This document shows, piece after piece, positions 53,388-63,338 of a stretch of DNA of 64,000 nt (position 1 is the first letter of the stretch; every line of letters begins with the position of its first letter). The notes under the pieces were generated by a model. The model worked only from the letters and a program-made list of their open reading frames with translations, searched no databases and was not told the origin of the DNA. The position numbers were made by a program, and so were the translations under genes. Where the stretch lies: positions 43,035 to 107,034 of the forward strand of contig CANRYS010000014.1 of the NCBI GenBank assembly GCA_947644305.1, in the 5' to 3' direction. The stretch is from an uncultured Roseburia sp. Its GTDB lineage: Bacteria > Bacillota > Clostridia > Lachnospirales > Lachnospiraceae.

Positions 53388-55034
53388 CTACTCCTTTAAA
53401 TTTATAATTTTCCCTTTGTCGAATTGCAATTTCACATCCACATTCATTTCTCTCAGATTATGATGTGCTATCAGTATTACTAAAATATCTTTTGCAACAT
53501 CTGAAATCATTTCATTTATTATTTTTGAACTTTCAATGTCTAATGCAGAATTCGGTTCATCCATAATAAGAATTTTTTTATTTTGTAATAATGCCCTTGC
53601 TATCAATATTCTTTGTTTTTCTCCGCCCGATAATTCAACTCTTTCAGAAATAATATTATTATATTTATCCGGCAAAGCACTTATTTTGTTATGAAGATGC
53701 AATTTTTTACAAATATTTATTACTTCATAATCACTTATTTGTTCATTTCCATATTTAATGTTATTTATAAAAGTATCATTATCCAAAATTAATTCTTGTG
53801 GAACATAACTTATGCATCCTCTTAACGTTGCTAAAGACAAATCGCTTATATCATATTTCCCTATAAAGATACAATTATTCTGTATCTTTACCATTCCTAA
53901 CAACATCTTAATAAAAGTAGTTTTTCCTGTTCCTGATTCTCCTACGATATTAATTAGACCCTTTGCAGGCAAATCCAAATTAACATTATCAAATATAATT
54001 TGATCACTATCTTCATATTTAAAGCTCAAATTGTGTATTGATATCTTATCAAAAATAATATCTTCTTTTTCACCTATTTCTTCTTTTCGAACCTTTTGAT
54101 ACACTTCTATTCTATTCATAATTGGAATAATTATATTAAAATTAACACCAGTATTCATCAATTCAAAGAAAGGTTGTTCCAATAATTGAAAATACAAACC
54201 CAAAGCTATTACTTGACCAACCTGCAATTTCCCATCAATTACATTTAAGGCTCCCCATCCATATATAACCGATAAACATATATATATTACAGCCGAGGTT
54301 AAATTGTTTAACAAAATACTTATAGAATCAATATTTATATTATCTTTTTTCATTTTTTTAATAATATTTTTGAATTTTTCTTCTATAGCTTTCTCTCTTC
54401 CAAATGCTTTAATTGCAACTATAGAATTGTTTGTCTGATTCACGCACGTACATATTTCATCATAGTTCAGTTGAATATTTTCGGAAGCTTTTTGTATTTT
54501 ATTACCAAACGTGTAGTTCAAAAGTAAAAGAATAACAAATAAACATATTACAATCAAAGTAATTTTATATGAAATCAACATCATTCCAACAACAATCATC
54601 AAAATCATAAATATATTTTTAAGCAATACAGAAAATATATTGGTAATAAAATCACTAGCTCCTCTTCCATCATTCATAATTATAGAAATAAGATCTCCAC
54701 CTTTAACTTTATTCAAAAAATTAAAGTCTGAATAGAGAAAGCTGTTAAACAGTTTTTTTCGAATATCATATGTAACATTTTCAGTTATCACATTAAAAAG
54801 CCTATCTTTAAAATAGCCAAAAATAGGCTGTAAACAACATACAACTGCAAAAATTACCACTCCATATAACATTTTCTGTTTTGAACTAGAAGGTATAACT
54901 TCATCAATTAAATATTCTGACACTAATGGAACTAAGTATACAGAAAGGGTATATATAAAAGTTAATAAAACACCAATAAATTCTAAAATTTTATATTCTT
55001 TTATCATCTTCCAGATTTTTTCTATTATTCCCAT
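53388..55034 (-). CDS. ABC exporter (membrane domain plus ATPase), no peptidase domain
   Basis: 548-residue half-transporter: six membrane helices in residues 15-300 and an ATPase in 330-548 with Walker A GESGTGKT (365-372), signature VELSGGEKQRILIARAL, Walker B ILIMDEPNSALD and H-loop LIAHHNL. It begins directly with the membrane domain, so the C39 leader peptidase common in bacteriocin exporters is missing. It is first in the operon with a GGGGGAG site. Expected to secrete the modified Cys-rich peptides as a homodimer. Confidence 0.9.
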   Translation of the reverse strand: MGIIEKIWKMIKEYKILEFIGVLLTFIYTLSVYLVPLVSEYLIDEVIPSSSKQKMLYGVVIFAVVCCLQPIFGYFKDRLFNVITENVTYDIRKKLFNSFLYSDFNFLNKVKGGDLISIIMNDGRGASDFITNIFSVLLKNIFMILMIVVGMMLISYKITLIVICLFVILLLLNYTFGNKIQKASENIQLNYDEICTCVNQTNNSIVAIKAFGREKAIEEKFKNIIKKMKKDNINIDSISILLNNLTSAVIYICLSVIYGWGALNVIDGKLQVGQVIALGLYFQLLEQPFFELMNTGVNFNIIIPIMNRIEVYQKVRKEEIGEKEDIIFDKISIHNLSFKYEDSDQIIFDNVNLDLPAKGLINIVGESGTGKTTFIKMLLGMVKIQNNCIFIGKYDISDLSLATLRGCISYVPQELILDNDTFINNIKYGNEQISDYEVINICKKLHLHNKISALPDKYNNIISERVELSGGEKQRILIARALLQNKKILIMDEPNSALDIESSKIINEMISDVAKDILVILIAHHNLREMNVDVKLQFDKGKIINLKE

Positions 55035-55804
55035 CTAATCTCCCCCTAAAAGCATCAAAATTATAATTATATACTTAATTTCCATAATTTACTATTCTTT
55101 TTATGCAAATAACTATATCACATTTTTTTACTTTTTTCAACTTTTATTTTAATTTTATGTAATTTTTTTCAAATTTATTGTTTTTTTTGTAAATTGCCTA
55201 TTTTTGTGTAGCAGAAAAAGACTACCTTCTGCAGTCTTCTAATCCATATAATCCGCTTTTATTTAACATGACGGTTCCTTTCTCAATCAACTCTGCCGAA
55301 GTATGGAATCCAAATATCTTTCTGAGAGTATAGTTAATCCAATGATAGATATTAGAATTACCATTTGCTAATCCTTATCGAAGCCACTTTCTGGTCGAGA
55401 GATTGATTACACACGATAAAAGAATTCTGTTATGTAGAAATAATTGTAAGACTCCCATGAAGGTAATACTAAACCTTTGTTTCATTATTGGTATCAAATT
55501 AAACTAACGAGGAATCAAACATTAACACATATTTAGATATTTAAAAGGTAATAACGAAATTGATAAGAACATGTATTCCTGTAGAACGTTCTATCTCTGT
55601 ATCAATACAGCTATCAGGAGCTTATTGGCTATCAACATAGAAACTCCAAAGACCGCATCTCTTTTATTTCGTCAGAACAAATTAAAAAAGAACTGGAAAG
55701 TGAAACGATTGCTCCTGATAAATACTATATTGGAATAGTTATAGATAGTCTGATAAACTAATTTTTAGAAGCACATTAGAAACACAGAATATTTTTAGAT
55801 TTTT
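55035..55804. other. 770-bp right border of the RiPP island with gene scraps
   Basis: No complete gene. On the minus strand near 55230-55370 the frame reads IYHWINYTLRKIFGFHTSAE, similar to the end of IS30-like transposases. On the plus strand 55597-55761 has an open frame reading YSYQELIGYQHRNSKDRISF and ending at TAA, unidentified. The AT-rich stretch 55035-55200 probably holds the promoter of the exporter operon. Confidence 0.45.
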
Positions 55805-56416
55805 TCACGACATAAAAAGAGTCAGGTAACATTTATCCCATTCAAAATCTTCAATAGCAATCTTCGTATCAGCAGTTTTATCCCATTTTACAGAAAAACC
55901 AACTGCCCCTAGTTCTTCGGCTATTTTCTGGCCAACTTCCTCAGCAGATGGTTGGTCAAAATAATTTCCAAAGGAAAAATAAAGCGACGTATTTTCTTCA
56001 TGTAAAATATGCGCTAAATCCTGCATCGTATAAAAACAACAGCCAATAATTCTCTCTCCATTCTTATACTTTTCCGAAGCAATCTCATTACAATCATCAA
56101 AACCATCAGATTGGGTAAATCCAGCACAATGCAGAGCAACAATGCCCTGTTTCCTCAAATTAGAGAATGCTGAGTCCAATCTCAAAAAATTTTTCTGATC
56201 TCCAGTGTTCTGATGTTTATTCCGAAGAAATTGAATTATTTTCAAAAATTCATCAGGGTTAAATTTGCAACAATCATCAGGGTAATTTTCCTCAATATAT
56301 TCTTCGCATTCCTCTAAAATTTCACTGTTTGATAGAAAACCTACTCTGATATTGTCAATAACCATTTCTTCCAGCTCATCAGCACAACACTCGTCTAACA
56401 TATTTTTCCACTCCAT
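55805..56416 (-). CDS. DUF6891-like protein
   Basis: 203-residue acidic cytosolic protein. The segment GIVALHCAGFTQSDGFDDC followed by GCCFYTMQDLAHIL and YFSFGNYFD resembles DUF6891, a family without known function. I start at the ATG at 56416 after GGGAGG rather than 33 bases earlier. Same strand as and 63 bp downstream of the MotA/FliG-like gene. Ordinary GC content returns here. Confidence 0.6.
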   Translation of the reverse strand: MEWKNMLDECCADELEEMVIDNIRVGFLSNSEILEECEEYIEENYPDDCCKFNPDEFLKIIQFLRNKHQNTGDQKNFLRLDSAFSNLRKQGIVALHCAGFTQSDGFDDCNEIASEKYKNGERIIGCCFYTMQDLAHILHEENTSLYFSFGNYFDQPSAEEVGQKIAEELGAVGFSVKWDKTADTKIAIEDFEWDKCYLTLFMS

Positions 56417-56479
56417 AAAAATAATTCCTCCCATGCTCTCGGAAAACAACTTTTCATATTAAGATGAGCGTAATATATA

Positions 56480-57280
56480 TTATTTTGCATCCACCACATG
56501 GATATCTCCGTCTTTTTGCAATTCACTGATAACAAATACTACTTTCTCAATGCTTTTTAATACTTCCTTTTCACTGATCAGTGTGCCGCACACTATCTCT
56601 TCCATTATCGCAACAACACGCCTTTGGCTCAGTTGATCCAAAATTCTCCACCTTGTCTCTTCCTTAAATGCATAAGCACAGACAGCCAGAATCTGGTCAT
56701 CCACATCACGCAGCAACCGCTGTATGGATCTGTCTGGAAGTAAGGAAATCTGTTTTTCCAAAGAAGAGATACTTTCCAAAACATCTCTATCCTGAAATGA
56801 TGGGGAACTTGCGGCAAATTTTTCTTCGATTTCCGTTCTACTCATTATTGCAAATTGTCTCTTCGCGCTATTTCTTCGTAATTTATATTCCTTCTGCTCT
56901 TCTAATGGCATCAGGCTTAGGAGAATCTCCTCAAGCGTCCTGCTATTCTCTCCAGACTGTATTCCAAGCATACCTCTGAGATACATATAATCCATCATAG
57001 CTTGTGTATCTTCTGGTGCATTCGTCCAATATTCATTTGTTGCGATTTCAACAACAGCCGCTGGATCTGTACCATCAACCACCAGCATTATAAGTTTCTT
57101 CAAAAAATCTGAAGAAACATTTTCCACAGCCTCTTCCAGAGCAAATAGCCCTTTCTTTTGCGCAGTAGTAGAAAGTTCCATGATGAATGATACCGCGTCT
57201 GCCAACTGAATTTGACCCACTTTTTCACTCTTTAATTTTGAAATTGCATCAAGTCGTACATTTTCTAAAATATCTTTCAT
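56480..57280 (-). CDS. Chimeric protein with MotA-like and FliG-like segments
   Basis: 266-residue cytosolic protein. Residues 38-80 (TTAQKKGLFALEE, FLKKLIMLVVDGTDPAAVVEI) match the cytoplasmic loop of the flagellar stator MotA. Residues 170-262 (SLLPDRSIQRLLRDVD, RILDQLSQRR, VLKSIEKVVFVISELQKDGDI) match the C-terminal, torque-generating domain of the rotor protein FliG. In the flagellum these two parts touch each other in different proteins; here they are in one chain with no membrane helices and no flagellar gene nearby. Possibly the protein folds on itself or oligomerises. A scrap of a second copy lies at 45189. Confidence 0.75.
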   Translation of the reverse strand: MKDILENVRLDAISKLKSEKVGQIQLADAVSFIMELSTTAQKKGLFALEEAVENVSSDFLKKLIMLVVDGTDPAAVVEIATNEYWTNAPEDTQAMMDYMYLRGMLGIQSGENSRTLEEILLSLMPLEEQKEYKLRRNSAKRQFAIMSRTEIEEKFAASSPSFQDRDVLESISSLEKQISLLPDRSIQRLLRDVDDQILAVCAYAFKEETRWRILDQLSQRRVVAIMEEIVCGTLISEKEVLKSIEKVVFVISELQKDGDIHVVDAK

Positions 57281-57383
57281 TTGTTTTTACCCTCCCTATG
57301 ATTCAATATTTTTTTAATTATAGCACTTCCACCTTCGTTTTTCCATTATAAATGCAGCATAAATTCTATCTTTGCATCACACA

Positions 57384-59093
57384 CTAATATTTTACGTTCG
57401 GATAAAATGTATATCTCCCCTTTATATTTTTCCAACTACTATATTTTTTTTCAAGCGGTGTTTTATACACAATCAGATCATGCTTTCCTGTAATCTTAAA
57501 TTCCATAAACACTTTTTTCCCATTATTTGATGTCTCTGAATATGTACCATTTTTATTTTTTATAACTTTAGAACCGTTATTTTCATAGTTTCCTCTTTCA
57601 TGTAGTATCTTTATCATTTTTTTCTTATCAAAGCTATAACCCCACTCACTGTAGCACGACAACATCCCTTCACTAACAAATATCACGATATAGCAGCCAT
57701 AAGTACTTTCCCCGTCTTGCCCAATTTTATAATATCCACCTAATATATTTTTGTATTTCTTTTTCAATACTTGATTATACTTTTCTATTCTTTTGTCTGA
57801 ATCTCCAAAACCATCGCAATATATATAATACTGCATAGCTTTATCTATATCACCTCTTTCATACCAGTCATTTCCCATATAATAATATATTTCATTTTCC
57901 ATTTCCAATACTTTGTTAAGAAATTCAGATTTAAAAGTTTCATCTTTATATTTTTCTACAGCTTCTTTTTGTAATTTAAGTGCCAACTTAAATTCTTTTG
58001 TTTTAATATAATTTTGTATTTCACTATATAATTTCTTTTCTTTGCACCTTTTAACACCTGCTTCACAACCCTTATAATTTCCCAATTCTTCATATTTTAA
58101 AATTGCTTCATCATATTTTTCATCATTCTCAAGTGCATTTGCTTCGTCAAACGTATTAACCTGTTCTATTTTTTTAATATAGCTATCCGAATCTTTATAA
58201 CCCGTTAAATTCACAAATGCCTCTTGGGCTTCTTTTAATTGACCACGTTCATAAATCTTACAGGCTTCTATATATTTATATTCAACTAAATAAACATTCT
58301 GATAATAATACATTCCTCCAGCTATAATAAGTACTATAGAGAAACATATTCCCAATAATACGCTCCTCTTCCTCCTTTGTTTTTTCTTCTTTTCTTCTGT
58401 ATGTTTAATTTCTAATTGATGTTTTTCCTCTATAAGCTTTTTTTGTAACTCTTCCTTTTCTTTCGCGCATCTCTCCTGCATATTCTTTTGAAGTGACTCT
58501 AATGAATAGCTTGTTATTTTAGATCTTTTTTCTCCACACGCACAACAACACTCTGAGGATAATTTGTTTATACAACCACATACACAATGCCAAATATCTT
58601 TTTCCTGCATATATACATTATTGGCAGCATTTCCATATTCAAGTCTAAATTGTTTTATTAACTCTTTATCACTCAATGCCGTCACTAAATCAAGTGGTTT
58701 AGATATTTTTTCAGTAATAGCATTTCCTTTAGCCGCCCAAATTGTCCCATCAGAGAAAACTACTGATTTTATTGCCACCTGTATATAGCGAACATTATTA
58801 TTGGGCATTGTAATAGCTTGCTTCTCACCCCAAGTCTTATTCGTTCCCACATACAAATCTGTATATTGAAAACTATTTATGCCTTCAATCTCCTTTCCAA
58901 ATGAATCTTTGGCTGCAATATATACTTCAACAGCCTTTATTACATTACCAGAGATATTTCTAAACTTTAATTGTGCTACTATATTATTTTCCTTAGTATC
59001 TTTCAATAACGCTTGTGCCTCTAAAATCGCAGGCGCATTCTCACAATAATATATATCACTTATGTACATTAATCTATCATATCTATCTGCCAT
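57384..59093 (-). CDS. Zinc-ribbon, single-pass membrane protein with TPR-like repeats (paralogue of 8355-10334)
   Basis: 569 residues from the ATG at 59093 (GAGGTG site). Same order of parts as the protein at 8355: beta-rich N-terminal domain (1-125), Cys-rich zinc ribbon (about 168-188, WHCVCGCINK to CCACGEK), a long charged coiled coil (205-242), one membrane helix (about 246-268), TPR-like helices (YIEACKIYERGQLKEAQEAF) and a beta-rich end domain. The two N-terminal regions align (both end VFSDGTI / AYTNGTI). It is 103 bp upstream of the MotA/FliG-like gene on the same strand. Function unknown. Confidence 0.75.
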   Translation of the reverse strand: MADRYDRLMYISDIYYCENAPAILEAQALLKDTKENNIVAQLKFRNISGNVIKAVEVYIAAKDSFGKEIEGINSFQYTDLYVGTNKTWGEKQAITMPNNNVRYIQVAIKSVVFSDGTIWAAKGNAITEKISKPLDLVTALSDKELIKQFRLEYGNAANNVYMQEKDIWHCVCGCINKLSSECCCACGEKRSKITSYSLESLQKNMQERCAKEKEELQKKLIEEKHQLEIKHTEEKKKKQRRKRSVLLGICFSIVLIIAGGMYYYQNVYLVEYKYIEACKIYERGQLKEAQEAFVNLTGYKDSDSYIKKIEQVNTFDEANALENDEKYDEAILKYEELGNYKGCEAGVKRCKEKKLYSEIQNYIKTKEFKLALKLQKEAVEKYKDETFKSEFLNKVLEMENEIYYYMGNDWYERGDIDKAMQYYIYCDGFGDSDKRIEKYNQVLKKKYKNILGGYYKIGQDGESTYGCYIVIFVSEGMLSCYSEWGYSFDKKKMIKILHERGNYENNGSKVIKNKNGTYSETSNNGKKVFMEFKITGKHDLIVYKTPLEKKYSSWKNIKGRYTFYPNVKY

Positions 59094-59199
59094 TACAATC
59101 ACCTCATATTATAAATCTAATTCATGTAAAATGCCATCAAAATGTTTAAAGCCAAACAACCTTTATATTTTATATTGCACTCTCTAATACAGCAAAGGA

Positions 59200-60701
59200 T
59201 TATTTTGTTACCTGTTTCACTTTCAATCCTGCTTTTTTGAGGATCTTCTTATACTTTTCTAATTGCTTGGACGGTACTTTCACCTTCAGGCTGGATTTCT
59301 CCTGGGTTATCCCCACTTCCTGGTTCGTCTCCGTTGTTATCATCATCAGGATCGGGATCAGGCATAGCTGGCGGTGTGTAGTTATAATGTATCTTCGCCT
59401 TTGACACTGCTGATGCCGTGTCACCCATTTTACTTATGCTGTTCCACTGTGCTTCGCTGCCAGTAAAGTATATATCAGTCAGAGGACAAGATGCAAATGC
59501 AGCTATCCCTATTGTCGTTACGCTGTCTGGAATTATGACAGTGGTCAAGTCAAAGCAGGAAGCAAATGCTGACATTCCTATGCTTTCCGCTCCTTGTGGA
59601 ATTTCTACTCCAGTAAGCATCAGGCAATTCTGAAACATACCCTCACCAATGCGGTCTATATTTTGGGGCAGTTTTACACTCATCAGATAGTAGCATTGCG
59701 TAAATATATTATCGCCCAGCTTTACCTGCTTATTGCCAGCAGCAAATGTCACGCTTTTCAATGCCTGGCATTGAAAAAATGCAGCGGCGCCAACTTCCCC
59801 AATACTGGCAGGCAAGTCTATAGAGGTGAGACTTTCGCAGGCGCGAAAAGCATTTTGGTCGATTTTTTCCACCCCTTCAGAAACAGTCACCAAACTAAGA
59901 TTTTCACATTCGCGGAAAGCGCTGTTGCCAATCGTTGTTACACTAGGGGAAATCTCCGCACTAAGAACCCCGCAGGTCCAAAAAGCGCAGGAACCGATAC
60001 TGGTAACGCCATCCTCGATAACGACCTTTCGAATTTTACTGCTGTTATCGTTCCACGGCTGATCTCCGGTACTGCTGAAATCCGGCATAGCTCCCTCGCC
60101 GGAGATGGTCAACGTACCTGCCTTTGTCAGACTCCAGGTAAGCCCTCCCTCAAGAATTCCGCTTCCAATTATGTTGTTGGCATTGGGATCATCCGGTGAA
60201 ATATAATCTTCTGGGTAGCGGGTGATATAATGGCTGGTGTTACTCATCACCTCTTCCTTAGATATTGCCCGCCCCCAATGAACCTTACCTCTATGGTCTC
60301 CAGTGCTAATGTTTCCTTCGGCGACAACCACGCCCGCATCAGTCACCTCAAGCACAATCACGGTGTGGACATCATTGCTTACCCGCAGGATATCTCCGAC
60401 TTTTACATCCTCACATGTAAACTCACCCTCCGCATACATCCTGGCTGGCAGACTACCAAATGCTGCATCACTAAGTATAAAAGCAAAGGCTATGCCCATC
60501 CTGTTCCTTCAATGCGGTCATGGCCTCATAGACCTCCGTCGGGGTAGAGATTGCACCATCACGAGTGACCATTCCGGATATGGATTCTTCCACAAGAACA
60601 TCCCCTTGCATCGAAGGGGCTTCCTGCCATGCGTATACCACTGACTGGGAAGAAATACATAAGCATAGCACCAGGGCAGCTACAAGAATTCGTCGTTTCA
60701 A
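59200..60701 (-). pseudogene. BspA-like leucine-rich-repeat surface protein, broken by two frameshifts
   Basis: The 5' frame (60471-60701) has a signal peptide and runs to ALKEQDG; it then stops out of frame. The long frame (59249-60499) resumes at IAFAFILSDAAFGSLPARM, a domain common in Lachnospiraceae surface proteins, and continues with HTVIVLEVTD, then 8-9 BspA-type repeats (IPDSVTTIGIAAFASC). About 25-30 residues (usually with a GGxxxGGxGCA motif) are missing at the joint. Near 59300 a second shift moves to the frame of SLKVKVPSKQLEKYKKILKK and the stop at 59200. Confidence 0.75.
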
Positions 60702-60730
60702 TTTTGTTACCTCCTAATTTTAGTTTGGGG

Positions 60731-61075
60731 TTATCTCCTTCTCAAATGATGTTCTAAAACGGAGGGTTGATATTTTTGGTTCATAGGAATCGGATAATGC
60801 ATTCGCTCTACATCATGTGTGCCATCAGGAAAATATCTTATTGTAATAACTCTATTTGTATTATCAGGTATCAGTTCCAGCCAGGTCATTCCTGTACCGG
60901 TCACTTGTATTCTTCCCGCTTTTGGTGTCTCCCAATAATTAGCTTCGCCATCTGTTAATCTAATCAGACAAGCCAATCCGTGAAATAATTCATCATCGAT
61001 TCGCATCTGATAATATGGGTAATATTGAAATCCCCATCCATCTCTATTCAGTCTTTTATGTTTCATTTGTGGCAT
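60731..61075 (-). CDS. Hypothetical protein, possibly 3'-truncated
   Basis: 114 residues: WGFQYYPYYQMRIDDELFHG, GLACLIRLTDGE and GTGMTWLELIPDNTNRVITI. The middle recalls DUF402-like nucleotidyl phosphatases, but the usual metal-binding DxDxD-type end is absent and the last 25 residues are unlike it, so it may be cut short. GGAGG site before ATG. Confidence 0.45.
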   Translation of the reverse strand: MPQMKHKRLNRDGWGFQYYPYYQMRIDDELFHGLACLIRLTDGEANYWETPKAGRIQVTGTGMTWLELIPDNTNRVITIRYFPDGTHDVERMHYPIPMNQKYQPSVLEHHLRRR

Positions 61076-61141
61076 TGTGCATACCTCCTATTTCCAACGG
61101 AAAATGTTATTTATGTAATTGTTTCAATCCATTCAATACCA

Positions 61142-61840
61142 TCATTTCTGATAGTAAATTGTTGGAATCCCTTTATATTCGATCCCTTCCTTTTGGCACT
61201 GTTCGTAAAAGCTGCCTTTCCTGCCCTTCGCCTGCCAGTCAAAATAAATATGATACAATTTCACATAATACTCAAATGAAGCCACAAGTTCACAATCTAC
61301 TCTTTTCTCCGCGAGAATCCGGTTTGCCGTACACACAGTTTGATGAAATGCCTCCTGCGTGATGATACAACCTTCTGGAAAATGGTGCTGTCCCCACCAC
61401 AAAAAATCCACCTGCTCACTAAAGTAAAGATCCACCGTCTGCTGATCGCATTCCTCATGCGCGTATGCACGTTCTAATATGTGATATGGATTATGCTCGC
61501 ATTTCGGATCATGTGGATTATAACTCCCCCCAAAAATCTGGAACGCCCACCTCATCTGTGGCATTTTATCCTTCTTGCACTCGCGGTTCAGATAATCATT
61601 TAACAGTTCTGTCATTTGAAATGGTAAATGGCGCCGCGGCAGATGCTCACCAGGAAATTTCAATTCGTCAATGTATTCTCTGCAAAATTGAAATAGGATC
61701 ACATCGGCATCCGAATCAGAAACATGTTCTTTAAAGTGATTTGTAAACGCGAACAGAAACTCGTTCGCTTGCTTCTTCAGTCCCTTTTCGCGCAAATCCC
61801 AATATTTCTGTATCTCTGTGATAAACTGCTCGTAACTCAT
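61142..61840 (-). CDS. Conserved hypothetical cytosolic protein
   Basis: 232 residues from the ATG at 61840 (GAGGAG 7 bases upstream). Mostly helical, with conserved-looking aromatic and charged patches (RWAFQIFGGSYNPHDPKCEH, VDFLWWGQHHFPEGC, YYVKLYHIYFDWQAKGRKGS). No signal, membrane helix or nucleotide motif. I do not recognise the family. It starts 11 bp after the methyltransferase stop and is likely co-transcribed with it. Confidence 0.6.
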   Translation of the reverse strand: MSYEQFITEIQKYWDLREKGLKKQANEFLFAFTNHFKEHVSDSDADVILFQFCREYIDELKFPGEHLPRRHLPFQMTELLNDYLNRECKKDKMPQMRWAFQIFGGSYNPHDPKCEHNPYHILERAYAHEECDQQTVDLYFSEQVDFLWWGQHHFPEGCIITQEAFHQTVCTANRILAEKRVDCELVASFEYYVKLYHIYFDWQAKGRKGSFYEQCQKEGIEYKGIPTIYYQK

Positions 61841-61851
61841 GCCAAGGCTCC

Positions 61852-62604
61852 TCATTTTTGATACAAATACAAAACATAAGTATCTCGAAAACTTATATTG
61901 TTTCCATGATTTAAAATTGCAGTATGGATACCATTAAAAAATGGATTTCGGTATTCTTCTTTTATTGTTATATGATCCGAATGTGTTTTGATATATTCGA
62001 TGTATTCATCCGCTGTATAGTTTCTTTTTCCTTGAAAATCCTTTTTTCCCAAATAATGAAAACCATATTCTTCACCGGCCTCATAGTTAAATTTCTGTTT
62101 GTACGGCGCTTCTGATACAAAATACGTATCATATATATGTTGTATGTCTCCAAATAGGGCAGGGTTATCTGATCTATAGTCCCCACGCATTAAAAACATC
62201 GCCAGGTATCCATTATCTTTCAAAATAGAATAACACTTCTGATATGCTGTTTCTTCATTGATCCACTGGATCGTCGCAGCAGAATACACCAGATCAAACT
62301 GCTCTGATTCAAAAGGGTACATTTCAAAGTCTGCATTTATAACTTTAAAATTCTCGAACTTATCGTATTTCTTCTTTAATAAATCCGCCAAATGCGCACC
62401 TAATTCGATAGCACAATAATCACAGCCTGTCTCCAGTGCAAAATCTGTCGCCTGACCTGTCCCCGGTCCTATTTCCAGGCATCTCTTTTTGCTATTAAGG
62501 CCGCACTCTTTTACAATATAATCAAATAACTCCTGAGAATATTTCACTCTCCACTTATCAAACAATTCTGGAATCGTATCAAATACAAGACGTTGATCAA
62601 ACAT
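61852..62604 (-). CDS. Class I SAM-dependent methyltransferase
   Basis: 250 residues with the Rossmann motifs of Methyltransf_11/25: motif I CLEIGPGTGQATDFAL, the acidic YCAIELGAHLADLL, VINADFEMYPF and FDLVYSAATIQWI. The acceptor is unknown; small-molecule methylation is usual. Upstream gene of a pair with the hypothetical at 61142. Its DNA is more AT-rich than fba or thrS. The 560-bp gap upstream (62605-63163) shows only the palindrome at 62926. Confidence 0.88.
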   Translation of the reverse strand: MFDQRLVFDTIPELFDKWRVKYSQELFDYIVKECGLNSKKRCLEIGPGTGQATDFALETGCDYCAIELGAHLADLLKKKYDKFENFKVINADFEMYPFESEQFDLVYSAATIQWINEETAYQKCYSILKDNGYLAMFLMRGDYRSDNPALFGDIQHIYDTYFVSEAPYKQKFNYEAGEEYGFHYLGKKDFQGKRNYTADEYIEYIKTHSDHITIKEEYRNPFFNGIHTAILNHGNNISFRDTYVLYLYQK

Positions 62605-62925
62605 TTTTTACCTCCATATAAATAATTTTACTCCTCTGGCATATTCCGGTTAATTCTGCATACCGTAATATCCATTACTGCGTGTCCCCTTTAAAGTAAA
62701 AGCTACTATTTTGATTATATCACTTCCATTCCCCATTTACCACAAAATTATTGGGCTTAACAAGGGCACTCATAAAAATTAATTGCCCTTATTAACTTAA
62801 TCCTAATCCGAAAGGTGGCTCATCTGTTCTGGGAATTGTTACTTCCTGTTCTGGATATGCATGTCGAAATACGTTTTCACAGGCAGGAGACTGAAGAAGT
62901 ATCAATATATCGAAAAGTAACTTAT

Positions 62926-62954
62926 TTACCAGGGGCGATACTCGCCCCTGGTAA
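62926..62954. repeat. Perfect 13-bp palindrome
   Basis: TTACCAGGGGCGA, 3-base loop, TCGCCCCTGGTAA. No T-run follows on either strand. On the minus strand it lies at the end of a short open frame (AGVLSDLANKIETQNLLLPG) that could be a C-terminal gene scrap. Confidence 0.7.
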
Positions 62955-63163
62955 TAACAGATTCTGGGTTTCTATTTTATTCGCCAAATCAGAAAGAACA
63001 CCTGCCTTGTCAACACCAGCAAAAATCCCTTCATCGCCTTCCCTATAGTAGTGAAAAATTAGAGAGAAGTAGCTGCACGCCATTTACTGACACCATGAAA
63101 AGATAAATGCACATAAACAAAACTGCAAACTTGTGATACATCTCTAAACAATGATATGGTATA

Positions 63164-63250
63164 TCACTGTTCTTCAAACAGGACTTCTTTTCCTTGTCGT
63201 TCTACAATTTCTAATTTGAGTTCTGCCGAATGTATTTTTCTTACAAACAT
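63164..63250 (-). pseudogene. IS3/IS150-type transposase OrfA, N-terminal scrap
   Basis: 28 codons, MFVRKIHSAELKLEIVERQG then KEVLFEEQ. SAELKLEIVER is the usual opening helix of the IS150-like OrfA HTH protein; the rest of the gene is missing. Confidence 0.5.
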
Positions 63251-63338
63251 AGAAATAACCCCTTTCATTAAAATTTCATTTTTGTATAATAAAAGGGGGG
63301 CACTTCATACTGTACTTATATCCAACTTCAGAGAGTTG

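Noticed and set aside
62926..62954. Rho-independent terminator
   Set aside because: The stem is perfect but no T-run follows on either strand.
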